A stretch of DNA of 64,000 bases, from the NCBI GenBank assembly GCA_039000515.1, contig JBCFYV010011135.1, forward strand, positions 17,812,675 through 17,876,674, in the 5' to 3' direction. Below, piece by piece: positions 1-9,837 of this stretch. Position 1 is the stretch's first letter, and each line of letters starts with the position of its first letter. A program made the position numbers and the translations under genes. The notes beneath the pieces were generated by a model, which had not been told where the DNA came from, made no database searches, and saw nothing but the letters and a program-made list of their open reading frames with translations. This DNA is from Timema cristinae. Its lineage: Eukaryota > Arthropoda > Insecta > Phasmatodea > Timematidae.

Positions 1-694
1 ATACGAGTAGAATTTCAAAATGGCGGTGGAACGGTGAAAGGAGCTCGTTATATAAAGTGGACCGGGTAGGAAAATTAGTAAGTAGCACCAGTCCTTCGCG
101 ACTGAAAATACATTTACGGGCCCAAATATTTTTCTTCACTTCAAGCGAGCGATTTTGATGAGTTTCTAGCTATATTCACGAAACCTCCGATACCTTTCAA
201 CACGATATCGCCAATTTTTATAACGATCCAAGTAGCAAGACGTGAAAATCATCTCTCAAGCGTTAGGGTTCAACCAGACTGACAAGCCTGTGAGCGAGCG
301 ACTGAGCGTCTGCGTGGCCAAACTGGCGAGAGCGTGGTTAGCAGATAGCTCTTGATAGTTGTTGACGAGGAGGCAAAAGGTTTGACTCTTGGCTCAGTGA
401 ACTGAGGGTGGTTTGTGACAAGTGATTTATCGTTGTGGTTTTCCCATCCTCTATTTGTGCTAATGGTGATCATTATTTGTAAAGGCCTACTTTGATTATA
501 ATTTGGAAGTATCTTAACATATAAATTTCTATATGTTTATCTATAAATATTATGGTTTATGGTCTTACCAAATAAATTAGGCCGTTAGTAGCAAGTGTGC
601 TAACATATCGATAATAATAAAAATGTCAAAATGAGAAGTTTTCCTAGCACTCAATGAACCAACATATAATAAAATTGCCTAGCGCCTGTAAACT
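1..694. other. AT-rich stretch, no gene recognised
   Basis: I see no conserved coding signal. A TATATAAA-like string lies near 49 and a moderately GC-richer patch near 285-345, but neither is tied to a transcript. The short minus-strand open frame around 270-473 has no recognisable motif. Confidence 0.4.
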
Positions 695-773
695 AGACTG
701 TACCGGCTCGAGCGCGCGCGCTTGAAAAGTAGAAACAGTTCTATATTTCAAGTGCGAACGCTCGGTCCAGTCT
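695..773. other. 79-nt imperfect stem-loop, GC-richer than its surroundings
   Basis: Left arm 695-734 pairs with right arm 739-773 around a 4-nt loop (ACAG, 735-738). The pairing near the loop (717-734 with 739-756) has one mismatch and two G-U wobbles. After a 2-nt internal loop, 709-714 pairs fully with 759-764, and the base 695-698 pairs with 770-773. Size and shape fit a pre-miRNA or a small foldback element. Transcription cannot be judged from sequence. Confidence 0.5.
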
Positions 774-1869
774 CGACGTACCCTAACTCGTTTGAGTCTG
801 CTCGGTCCTTGTTAAATAGACACGCGTCACAGCTGCTTAAGTATTATTTATCTTACATTATATATTATTAAATACTTAATTATTTACACTCAATATCGAC
901 CTAATACAAACTTTATAACTCTATAATTAACACATTTACATAATCAAATACCTTTACATCCATTTGTGTTTCCAGCCTGTAGTCAATTTATTATTCAAGC
1001 CATATATTTTCCACTACCGGCTTGCTAGGCCTGTCGTAACTTCATATACCTTATAATCCAACTTAAGACTAGGACAAGCACAACTTCCAGTCCTCGGCTG
1101 TCAATTTATCACTTTGAAAGGGTAAACTCGTATAATAATCAAATACCTATTGTTATAATAAAATACTTATTTATCGTAGTACTTTAAACATTCATAACTG
1201 GCTACTTTAACCCATCAGAATTTATTTGGTGGGAATTTAGGAGAAATTTTATGGAAATCCACCCTCAGTTCACCCAGCTTGAATTTGAAACCCATCAGAG
1301 AAATACAACTAATTGGTCTTGGCATGTAGCCTGCGATCCTAACAATGCAGGTTTAATAGTGAAGAATTGGAGAATTGACAAGTATTAGATGATGTGTCTG
1401 TTCTATAATTAAGTTTATAGGTAATGAGTTGATATAATCAGTTGACTCAGAAGGTTTACGATAAATACTCTTAGTAAAAAGAATTGAAACCTATTGAGTA
1501 AAAAAAACTTAACGTATAATATTATGATCACCAACAAAACTGTTTATCTGTTTAATTAGAAGAGAGCCCTTAGCGGAAATTAATGATATCATTTCACAGA
1601 TAAACTTTTAGTTCAGTAATAAAATTTGTTCGTCAAATTAATGAACAAACTCCTTTTATTTAAAGTAGTAAAAACCAAAATTACTTAATGGGTATTAAAA
1701 AGTGTTACTGCATTGAAGGTAATGGAGTTATATGTACTATTTTCATGAGATAAAGTTTATTCAAAACCATCGCTTCCATAAATAAAGACATAGTCAAATA
1801 TACTTATGTTTTACTAATACAAACATATCTCAACAACTAAAGTTCATATCTGAGGGGTGTTGATGAATA
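774..1869. other. AT-rich spacer with a possible minus-strand SINE relic
   Basis: No gene is recognised. Around 1240-1300 the words GGAAATCCACCCTCAGTTC and ACCCAGCTTGAATTTGAAAC resemble the minus-strand middle and B-box region of the SINE-2/SINE-3 families, so a fragment may lie there. The remainder is unassigned. Confidence 0.35.
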
Positions 1870-4800
1870 TGTTTATTAGTAGTTTTGTGATAAGTAAACC
1901 TGGCTCTCTTCATGTTCTTATATTTACTTCAATCATATTTGCAAGTAGTTCTAAGATCAGTAGACCTCCCTCCCTCCATGTTATTATAGTTATTACAGTC
2001 TTACTAGTAGTTCTGTGAACAGTAGACCTCAATCCCTCCTTGTTATTATCGTTATTACAGTCTTACTAGTAGTTCTGTGAACAGTAGACCTCAATCCCTC
2101 CATGTTATTATCGTTATTACAGTCTTACTAGTAGTTCTGTGAACAGTAGACCTCAATCCCTCCATGTTATTATCGTTATTACAGTCTTACTAGTAGTTCT
2201 GTGAACAGTAGACCTCACTTCCTCCATGTTATTATCGTTACTATAGTCTTACTAGTAGTTCTGTGAACAGTAGACCTCACTTCCTACATGTTATTATCGT
2301 TACTATAGTCTTACTAGTAGTTCTGTGAACAGTAGACCTCCATCCATGTTATTATCGTTACTAAAGTCTTACTAGTAGTTCTGTGAACAGTAGACCTCCC
2401 TCCCTCCATGTTATTATAGTTATTACAGTCTTACTAGTAGTTGTGTGAACAGTAGACCTCACTCCCTCCATGTTATTATCGTTACTACAATCTTACTAGT
2501 AGTTCTGTGATCAGTAGACCTCACTCCCTCCATGTTATAATAGTTATTACAGTCTTACTAGTAGTTCTGTGATCAGTAGACCTCCCTCCCTCCATGTTAT
2601 TATAGATTACAGTCTTACTAGTAGTTCTGTGAACAATAAACCTCACTCCCTCCATGTTATTATCGTTACTACAGTCTTACTAGTAGTTCTGTGAACAGTA
2701 GACCTCAATCCCTCCATGTTATTATCGTTATTACAGTCTTAATAGTAGCACTGTGAATAGTAGACCTCTCTCCCTCCATGTTATTATCGTTTCTAAAGTC
2801 TTACTAGTAGTTCTGTGATCTGTAAACCTCTCTCCCTCCATGTTATTATCGTTACTACAGTCTTACTAGTAGTTCTGTGAACAGTAGACGTCAATCCCTC
2901 CATGTTATTATCGTTATTACAGTCTTACTAGTAGTTCTGTAAACAGTAGACCTCAATCCCTCCATGTTATTATCGTTATTACAGTCTTACTAGTAGTTCT
3001 GTGAACAGTAGACCTCAATCCCTCCATGTTATTATAGTTAATACAGTCTTACTAGTAGTTCTGTGAATAGTAGACATCTCTCCCTCCATGTTATTATCGT
3101 TACTACAGTCTTACTAGTAGTTCTGTGAACAGTAGACCTCACTCCCTCCATGTTATTATCGTTACTACAGTCTTAATAGTAGCTCTGTGAATAGTAGACC
3201 TCTCTCCCTCCATGTTATTATCGTTTCTAAAGTCTTACTAGTAGTTCTGTGAACAGTAGACCTCCTTCAATGTTACTATCGTTACTAAAGTCTTACTAGT
3301 AGTTCTGTGATCAGTAAACCTCCTAGTCAACAGTAGTCCTCGCTCTCTCAATGTTATTATCGTTACTACAGTCTTACTAGTAGTTCTGTGATCAGTAAAC
3401 CTCCCTGTAAACAGTAGACCTCCCTCCATGTTACTATCGTTACTACAGTCTTACTAGTAGTTCTGTGATCAGTAAACCTCCCTGTCAAAAGTAGACCTCG
3501 CTCTCTCCATGTTATTATCGTTGCTAAAGTCTTACTAGTAGTTCTGTGATCAGTAAACCTCTCTCCCTCCATGTTATTATCGTTACTACAGTCTTACTAG
3601 TAGTTCTGTGAACAGTAAGCCTCGCTCCCTCCATGTTATTATCGTTACTACAGTCTTACTAGTAGACATGTGAGCAGTAGACCTGACTCTCTCCATGTTA
3701 TTATCGTTACTACAGTCTCACTAGTAGTTCTGTGAACAGTAAACCTCGCTCCCTCCATGTTATTATCGTTTCTAAAGTCTTACTAGTAGTTCTGAGATCT
3801 GTAAACCTCTCTCCCTCCATGTTATTATCGTTACTACAGTCTTACTAGTAGTTCTGTGAACAGTTAACCTCGCTCCCTCCATGTTATTATCGTTACTACA
3901 GTCTTACTAGTAGTTCTGTGATCAGTAAACTCTCTCTCCCTCCATGTTGTTATCGTTACTACAATCTTACTAGTAGTTCTGTGAACAGTAGACCTCGCTC
4001 CCTCCATGTTATAATCGTTACTACAGTCTTACTAGTAGTTCTGTGAACAGTAGATCTCCCTGTCAACAGTAGACCTCGCTCTCTCCATGTTATTATCGTT
4101 ACTACAGTCTCACTAGTAGTTCTGTCAACAGTAAACCTCGCTCCCTCCATGTTATTATCGTTTCTAAGGTCTTACTAGTAGTTCTGTGATCAGTAAACCT
4201 CTCTCCCTCCATGTTATTATTGTTACTACAGTCTTACTAGTAGTTCTGTGATCAGTAAACCTCGCTCCCTCCATGTTATATTGTTACTACAGTCTTACTA
4301 GTAGTTCTGTGAACAGTAGACCTCACTTCCTCCATGTTATTATCGTTACTACAGTCTTACTAGTAGTTCTGTGAACAGTAGATCTCTCTCCCTCCATATT
4401 ATTATTGTTACTACAGTCTTACTAGTAGTTCTGTGATCAGTATACCTTGCTCCCTCCATGTCATTATTGTTACTACAGTCTTACTAGTAGTTCTGTGAAC
4501 AGTATACCTCACTCCATGTTATTATCGTTACTACAGTCTTACTAGTAGTTCTGTGAACAGTAAGCCTCGCTCCCTCCATGTTATTATCGTTACTACAGTC
4601 TTACTAATAGACATGTGAGCAGTAGACCTGACTCTCTCCATGTTATTATCGTTACTACAGTCTCACTAGTAGTTCTGTGAACAGTAAACCTCGCTCCCTC
4701 CATGTTATTATCGTTTCTAAAGTCTTACTAGTAGTTCTGTGATCTGTAAACCTCTCTCCCTCCATGTTATTATCGTTACTACAGTCTTACTAGTAGTTCT

Positions 4801-5998
4801 GTGAACAGTTAACCTCGCTCCCTCCATGTTATTATCGTTACTACAGTCTTACTAGTAGTTCTGTGATCAGTAAACCTCTCTCCCTCCATGTTGTTATCGT
4901 TACTACAATCTTACTAGTAGTTCTGTGAACAGTAGACCTCGCTCCCTCCATGTCATAATCGTTACTACAGTCGTTATACTTACTAGTAGTTCTGTGAACA
5001 GTAGATCTCCCTGTCAACAGTAGACCTCGCTCTCTCCATGTTATTATCGTTACTACAGTCTCACTAGTAGTTCTGTCAACAGTAAACCTCTGCTCCCTCC
5101 ATGTTATTATCGTTTCTAAGTCTTACTAGTAGTTCTGTGATCAGTAACCTCTCTCCCTCCATGTTATTATTGTTACTACAGTCTTACTAGTAGTTCTGTG
5201 ACAGTAACCTCGCTCCCTCCCATGTTATTATGTTACTACAGTCTTACTAGTAGTTCTGTCAACAGTAACCTCACTTCCTCCATGTTATTATCGTTACTAC
5301 AGTCTTACTAGTAGTTCTGTGAACAGTAGAACCTCTCTCCCTCCATGTTATTATTGTTACTACAGTCTTACTAGTAGTTCTGTGATCATTAAACCTCTCT
5401 CCCTCCATGTTATTATGTTACTACAGTCTTACTAGTAGTTCTGTGAACAGTAAGCCTCGCTTCCTCCATGTTATTATCGTTACTACAGTCTTACTAGTAG
5501 TTCTGTGAGCAGTAGACCTGCTCTCTCCATGTATTATTATCGTTACTTACAGTCTTACTAGTAGTTCTGTGAACAGTAAACCTCTCTCCCTCCATGTTAT
5601 TATCGTTCTAGTTACATAGTCTTACAGTAGTTCTACTAATGTCATTATGTTACTAGTTTATAGTAGTCTGTGAACTACGTTTGACCTAACCTTCTCCTCC
5701 ATGTTATTACTCGTTACTATAGTTTTACTAGTAGTTCTGTTAAACGAAGTAGACCCCTCTCCCCATGTTATTATTGTTACTACATCTACTAGTATTCTGT
5801 GAAAGTAGACCTCACTTCTCCATGTTATTATCGTTACTATGTCTACTAGTAGTTCTGTAAACAGTAGACCTCACTTCCTCCATGTTATTATCGTTACTAT
5901 AGTCTTACTAGTAGTTCTGTAAACAGTAGACCTCTCTCCCTCCATGTTATTATTGTTACTACAATCCTACCAGTAGCTATGCGATCAGTAGACCTCGC
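1870..5998. repeat. Satellite/minisatellite array, ~62-bp unit, about 66 copies
   Basis: The unit contains CTCCCTCCATGTTATTATCG, TTACTACAGTCTTACTAGTA and GTTCTGTGAACAGTAGACCT, and repeats head to tail with a usual spacing of 62 bp. Both edges decay gradually (1870-1990 and 5940-5998), as expected of a real tandem array. Variants alternate GAACAG/GATCAG and TAGACC/TAAACC. Short minus-strand open frames within it are by-products of the repetition; 62 is not a multiple of three. The stretch 5090-5830 carries many single-base indels not seen elsewhere in the array. Confidence 0.97.
3600..5545. repeat. Higher-order repeat (~945 and ~900 bp) inside the 62-bp satellite
   Basis: A rare variant TGAGCAGTAGACCTG occurs at 3671, 4616 and 5516. 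The ordered series of variants that follows (CTCACTAGTAG, CGTTTCTAAAG, GATCTGTAAACC, CAGTTAACC, ATGTTGTTATC, AGATCTCCCTGTCAACAG) recurs in the same order after 3671 and after 4616, so about 15 monomers were duplicated as a block. A third, badly decayed copy begins near 5516. Confidence 0.85.
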
Positions 5999-6002
5999 GG
6001 TG

Positions 6003-6150
6003 CTAAAAATTGTTAGTACACTTTCGCTTAGGAATAGGAATAAGGTAGGCAGAGTTAAGAGGAATCTTTTTCAGGGGGAGAGCAGGATCATATTTAGGAA
6101 AAAAAATCCCTCATTACAACCGGCCATGGTTCAAACCCTGATTTCTCCCT
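6003..6150 (-). mobile_element. SINE-3-like relic
   Basis: GGTTCAAACCCTGATTTCTC at 6128-6147 matches the reverse B-box region of the SINE-3 family, and an AGGAAAAAAAATCCCTC-like stretch precedes it. Strongly diverged; boundaries are approximate. Confidence 0.4.
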
Positions 6151-6246
6151 AATGCCCCCCTTTACAGACTTCTCTATATGGGTCTGTAGTCCTTGATGTG
6201 TGGTCACTAGAAATTATATTTGGGTCTACACAGTCCGTGTCCTTAA

Positions 6247-6267
6247 TCACGTGACCATGCTAACCAA
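6247..6267. promoter_or_regulatory. CACGTG E-box beside a CCAAT box
   Basis: TCACGTGAC (6247-6255) is followed eight bases later by CCAAT (6263-6267). Short motifs like these can be chance; they are noted because the pairing recurs in the window. Confidence 0.25.
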
Positions 6268-6378
6268 TAGGATATTCAGAGACTTCGTTCAATAAAATTC
6301 TTTCAAAGAAAATTGTCTACAGCGATGAGCAAGGGCCAATCATTCAATTAATAAATAAATTAAAATATCGGTTTTATT

Positions 6379-6618
6379 TAGCACCACGTTTTACTACCTG
6401 TTCGGTTTATAAGCTAAAGTACTAATTACGTTAATGGGTTAGGAATTGGGAGGGTTGAATGTAGAGTAAGGGAGCCCGCATTTGCGTGGAGGGAGAGTGG
6501 AAAACCATTTAGTAAATAAACACCCAGTTCACCCAAGTGAAATTCGAATCTTGATCTCCCTGTCCTTGGAAGTCTAGCTCAACATGAAACTAGTGCGTTT
6601 GCTAACTACGCCACCGAG
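6379..6618 (-). mobile_element. SINE-2 copy (tRNA-derived)
   Basis: Read on the minus strand it starts with a CTCGGTGGCG-type head, then an A box (GTAGTTAGC-like), a B box around ATTCGAATC, a body including CCACGCAAATGCGGGC, and the shared tail ending GTGCTAAAT. The tail hairpin is mutated to CGAACAGG. No convincing target-site duplication is seen. Confidence 0.8.
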
Positions 6619-6669
6619 TAAAATAAAATAAATTATATATATAGTATTTTATAAAACGTCCAGGATCTA

Positions 6670-6800
6670 CTTTTATTTTTAGCACCCCATCTTACTACCC
6701 GTTCGGATTATAAGCTTATGTACTTATTATGCTAATGTGTTTAGGGATTAGTAAGATTATATTAAAGGAAGGGTACCAGATGCAACACCCTCCACTGTCC
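6670..6800 (-). mobile_element. SINE-2/3 3' fragment
   Basis: AGCACCCCATCTTACTACCC at 6680-6699 followed by GTTCGGATTATAAGC is the reverse complement of the shared SINE tail. Part of the body follows, including GGGTACCAGATGCAACACCC; the tRNA-like head is missing. Confidence 0.6.
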
Positions 6801-7428
6801 CTGTAGGAAAGGTCCTTAAAACTACGGGAAAGGGGGGATGTGCATACATGAAATATCATCAACAAATTAAAGAGCAAATATTTTAAATCAGGAATACTTT
6901 AATCATCTTCAAAAAACAAATAGACAAGAGGATAATGGCCTTAATTCAAACTTCCTAGTAGCTACTATCCATAAAGAAAACATTGCATCTTGAAAACTAA
7001 CTTCTTAAACTTGACTTACGGTCTTTGCTATCATATTACAGAATGATAGTATAATAAATATATACTAAATTTTTCCAACAAAATTTAAGGTAATAATTTT
7101 AATTAACAATTATATTCAATGAAATCTTAAGTCCATCATTTTTACATTAACTCAAAGTATAAATCGATAAAATAAAATGGACACAATAAAACGCTAAAAA
7201 TAGCGTACACCAACAAAGTGTTGATAACTAACTCTAACAATTTGCAACGTATGACAATCATACTGACACTTAAACAATATTTGAAGAGTAAACAAAGCTA
7301 AAGCCAGGCGCAATCGCCCCATTGCGTTGACTAGAGACACGCCAAATTATAAATACGGGTTTCATTCCCGACACGCCTAATATCCTAGAAAACAGTTTAA
7401 TAATATTGAAAGCAAATTTACAGCCTGG
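6801..7428. other. AT-rich spacer
   Basis: No gene, RNA or repeat is recognised in this stretch. Confidence 0.4.
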
Positions 7429-7630
7429 TCTAACCTCCATGATCCTGATACATTGATACATAATATGCAAATAAAAAGAGTCTATTTATATTAAACAAAT
7501 TAAATTTCCCGGTCTATCCTTCATGACCCTGATACATAATAAGCAAATAAAAAAGTTTATCTCTATTAAACGAATGAATTTCTCGGTCCATCCTCCATGA
7601 CCCAGATACCTATGATGCTGTTTCTATAAA
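7429..7630. repeat. Degenerate tandem repeat, ~75-85 bp, about 2.3 copies
   Basis: The block GGTCTA(A/T)CC..CCATGA.CCTGATAC, then AAATAAAAA and AT-rich sequence with TATTAAAC, occurs at about 7429, 7512 and 7587. Unit length differs by small indels. No function is apparent. Confidence 0.65.
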
Positions 7631-7744
7631 ATAATTTAATGATACCAATCGGTCCAAACTCCCTGGTCCCTCCTCCAGGACCTCCATACACGTAACGCTG
7701 TCATACAATGCTCTGTTGCAATGATATATTGCACTGATCTGTCG

Positions 7745-7798
7745 GCAATGCCCCCTGGCAATGCTCTGTCCGCAATGCCCCCTGGCAATGCTCTGTCC
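7745..7798. repeat. Exact 27-bp direct duplication
   Basis: GCAATGCCCCCTGGCAATGC plus CTCTGTCC occurs twice back to back (7745-7771 and 7772-7798). The unit itself holds two CAATGC words, so slippage is a likely origin. Confidence 0.9.
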
Positions 7799-7880
7799 CT
7801 ATACGATTTACATATTCTTATATATACTCTTTCTGAATCTAGCACACAAAACAAAGGGGGGAAAGTTCATATTCAAGCCA

Positions 7881-8226
7881 GTCACGTGACCACAGGCATT
7901 ACGTCATTATACATCAGTCTCTTCTTACTTCCTGGTCTCTGATTGGCCGTCAGCCGACGCATTGCAGCAAAACATGAATATTTGAAGTTGACCTCTCTCG
8001 ACAGCCGTTGGAAGCGTCTGTTGCTAGGAGACGGACGCCATGGTCTTCCCCCAGGTGGCAACACTGCGCAGATATGATTTGTCAGCTTGACCCTCAGGAA
8101 CGTCGTTTAGTTATAATGTTTTTCTCGGGCCGGTTACAGCTTTGGACATTTCTTGTAGTCGTCCGTGACCCAGCCGGGCCGTTTTGATTTGGCAGGATTC
8201 TAGTGATGTCAGCTTGGAGATTCAAG
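7881..8226 (+). promoter_or_regulatory. Promoter-like region with possible first exon and splice donor
   Basis: This is one of the few GC-richer patches in the window. It contains a perfect palindromic E-box GTCACGTGAC (7881-7890), a CRE-like TTACGTCAT (7899-7907), an inverted CCAAT (ATTGG, 7942-7946), and GTTGCTAGGAGAC (8020-8032), which matches an RFX X-box at all but one position on the reverse strand. TGGCAACACTG (8056-8066) resembles Drosophila core-promoter motif 1 at 9 of 11 positions. A consensus-like donor AAG|GTACGT follows at 8226/8227. An ATG at 8040 opens only a 16-codon frame, so any first exon would be largely non-coding. The plus orientation is inferred from the donor alone. 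No transcript evidence is available. Confidence 0.4.
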
Positions 8227-8465
8227 GTACGTGACGAACAACTCGTTTTGTAGACAGACAATATTGGATGAATAAAGAACTTTTATTTGATGTGTGATGG
8301 TTGGGCTGCATTGGGCTATAATAGTGAATAGTACTATTATAGGTTACGTCGGAGTTATTAAGGAGCGGGTAGTATGTTATACGTGATGAAGCGTGTAGAA
8401 TCAGGTTGGGTGGGGTAACAATTAACAATACGAAGATTGTATTGTTACACAGAATTTGCAAGAAG

Positions 8466-8552
8466 GGTTAGTGGAAAAACATTTTGGAAAACTTTCTTAA
8501 GATCACCCGATCGAGATTCGAACCTAAATCTCCCCTTCATCGGATTTTTAGG
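8466..8552 (-). mobile_element. SINE-3 relic (B-box region)
   Basis: GTGGAAAAACATTTTGG, then GATCGAGATTCGAACCTAAA, then ATCTCCCC match the reverse complement of the SINE-3 middle and B-box. Head and tail are lost. Confidence 0.5.
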
Positions 8553-8779
8553 GTACTAAATTATTCAGAGTCTGCTTGAAATATAGGTTAAGTACAATCG
8601 CAATATATATATATATTTATAGTACGATTTGAAATCTAAAACTTATAACAATTAGTGTTTTCTTATAACCTGAAAATGTAATAGATCCGTTCGCTGTCAT
8701 TGCAGTTTTTATTCAAATGATCGCGCACATATTTACTTATTTGTGATTGGTTGTCCGTATAAAATATAAATACTACTAC

Positions 8780-8960
8780 AAAGCCAAATGGCTGACTCAC
8801 TCACTGACATTAATATTTACCCACATTCAAATGAGCTAGAAACTTGAAATTTGGTAAACTTATAGCTTCTAGCCTGTAACCGACGGGAAAATTACAATAA
8901 ATTTAAAAAAAGATCTTTACCTCCTAAAAAATTTCAAAATGGCGGATCAACTTTAAGGTT
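8780..8960. repeat. Possible dispersed element (R-D)
   Basis: The run contains CTCACTCACTGACAT, CCCACATTCAAATGAGC, TAGAAACTTGAAATTTGG, GCCTGTAACCGACGGG and ATTTCAAAATGGCGGA. The style resembles mobile-element sequence of arthropods, but I see only one full copy here; only the short ATTTCAAAATGGCGG word recurs, at the start of the window. Classification is open. Confidence 0.3.
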
Positions 8961-9074
8961 GGTGTGAACCTTTCTTTGGAGGACTCTTGTGGCTAAACGG
9001 TAAGACCTATTAGAAAACTGTTCTGGAATTACATTAGTTTACATCCACTTGCAAAGAAAACTCACTGGGGGTGA

Positions 9075-9089
9075 GGGGGGGGGGGGGGG
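9075..9089. repeat. Homopolymer of 15 G
   Basis: Fifteen consecutive G bases, with further GGGG and GTGG on either side. It could form a G-quadruplex or reflect sequencing uncertainty. Confidence 0.8.
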
Positions 9090-9199
9090 TGGAGTCCCCA
9101 ATGATCAAAGCGAGTAGTCCTTACAAAGTAAAAGTTGCTCCACCTTCTACGAGATAAGGACTTAAAGATCAGGGCTATGGACTACGGAATTACGGATAC

Positions 9200-9262
9200 G
9201 GAGACTGTAGATGAAGCTTAACACGAGAATGACGCTTCAAACCGCGTGGCCACTTAGTCAAC
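9200..9262 (-). mobile_element. SINE-3 5' head fragment
   Basis: TAACACGAGAATGACGCTTC followed by AAACCGCGTGGCCACTTAG is the reverse complement of the SINE-3 head and A-box region; the rest is missing. Confidence 0.5.
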
Positions 9263-9630
9263 TGACAAGCGAGGTAAAAATGAAGGGAACGTTCTTATTG
9301 AATCGATAATTAGGAAGGGAAAAAAAGGAGCTATACGATTAGGCAAGAATTTAATTTAAAATACTTCTTCAAATTCTTGAATATTTGTCTGTGTATTGAA
9401 TACATTCCACGATCTGAACAGAGAGAAATGGCTTTCCAGATCAAGAAGACAAGTGAAAGTATATTGGACATTAAAAAAATACAAGTGGGTTAAGCTTTGG
9501 TAATTTTAGTTCCGTTGAAATTTGAAGCGGAAGTCAGAGAATTTTTTTATTACTATTTAAATATTTTCTATTATCAAATGCGACAAAGCATTTAACTTTG
9601 AGGTATCCAATTTATTTTATTTTTTCCAAA

Positions 9631-9815
9631 CACATCTTAGTACCCATCCGGGGATAAACTAATTTCAACTACACTAATGGAGTAATAATAATATATATGA
9701 GATGTATCACCATTTGCATGAAGGTAGAGTGGAAAGCTATTTAGTTTTCAAAAATATGCATTCCCGGCTGGGATTCAAACACACGTCTCTAGACAAAGAA
9801 AGCCAGAATTTTCTT
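9631..9815 (-). mobile_element. SINE-3 copy, diverged
   Basis: The minus strand shows the tail (CATCTTAGTACCCATCCGGG reversed), then the body with TTTGCATGAAGGTAGAGTGG and the B-box near GGGATTCAAACACACG. The 5' head runs into the LINE relic that follows. Confidence 0.6.
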
Positions 9816-9837
9816 GAAGTTTAGTCCACATGACCAT

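Noticed and set aside
3238..4150. Minus-strand open frames of about 65 codons with repeating peptides
   Set aside because: By-products of the 62-bp satellite; the period is not a multiple of three and frames break at each variant.
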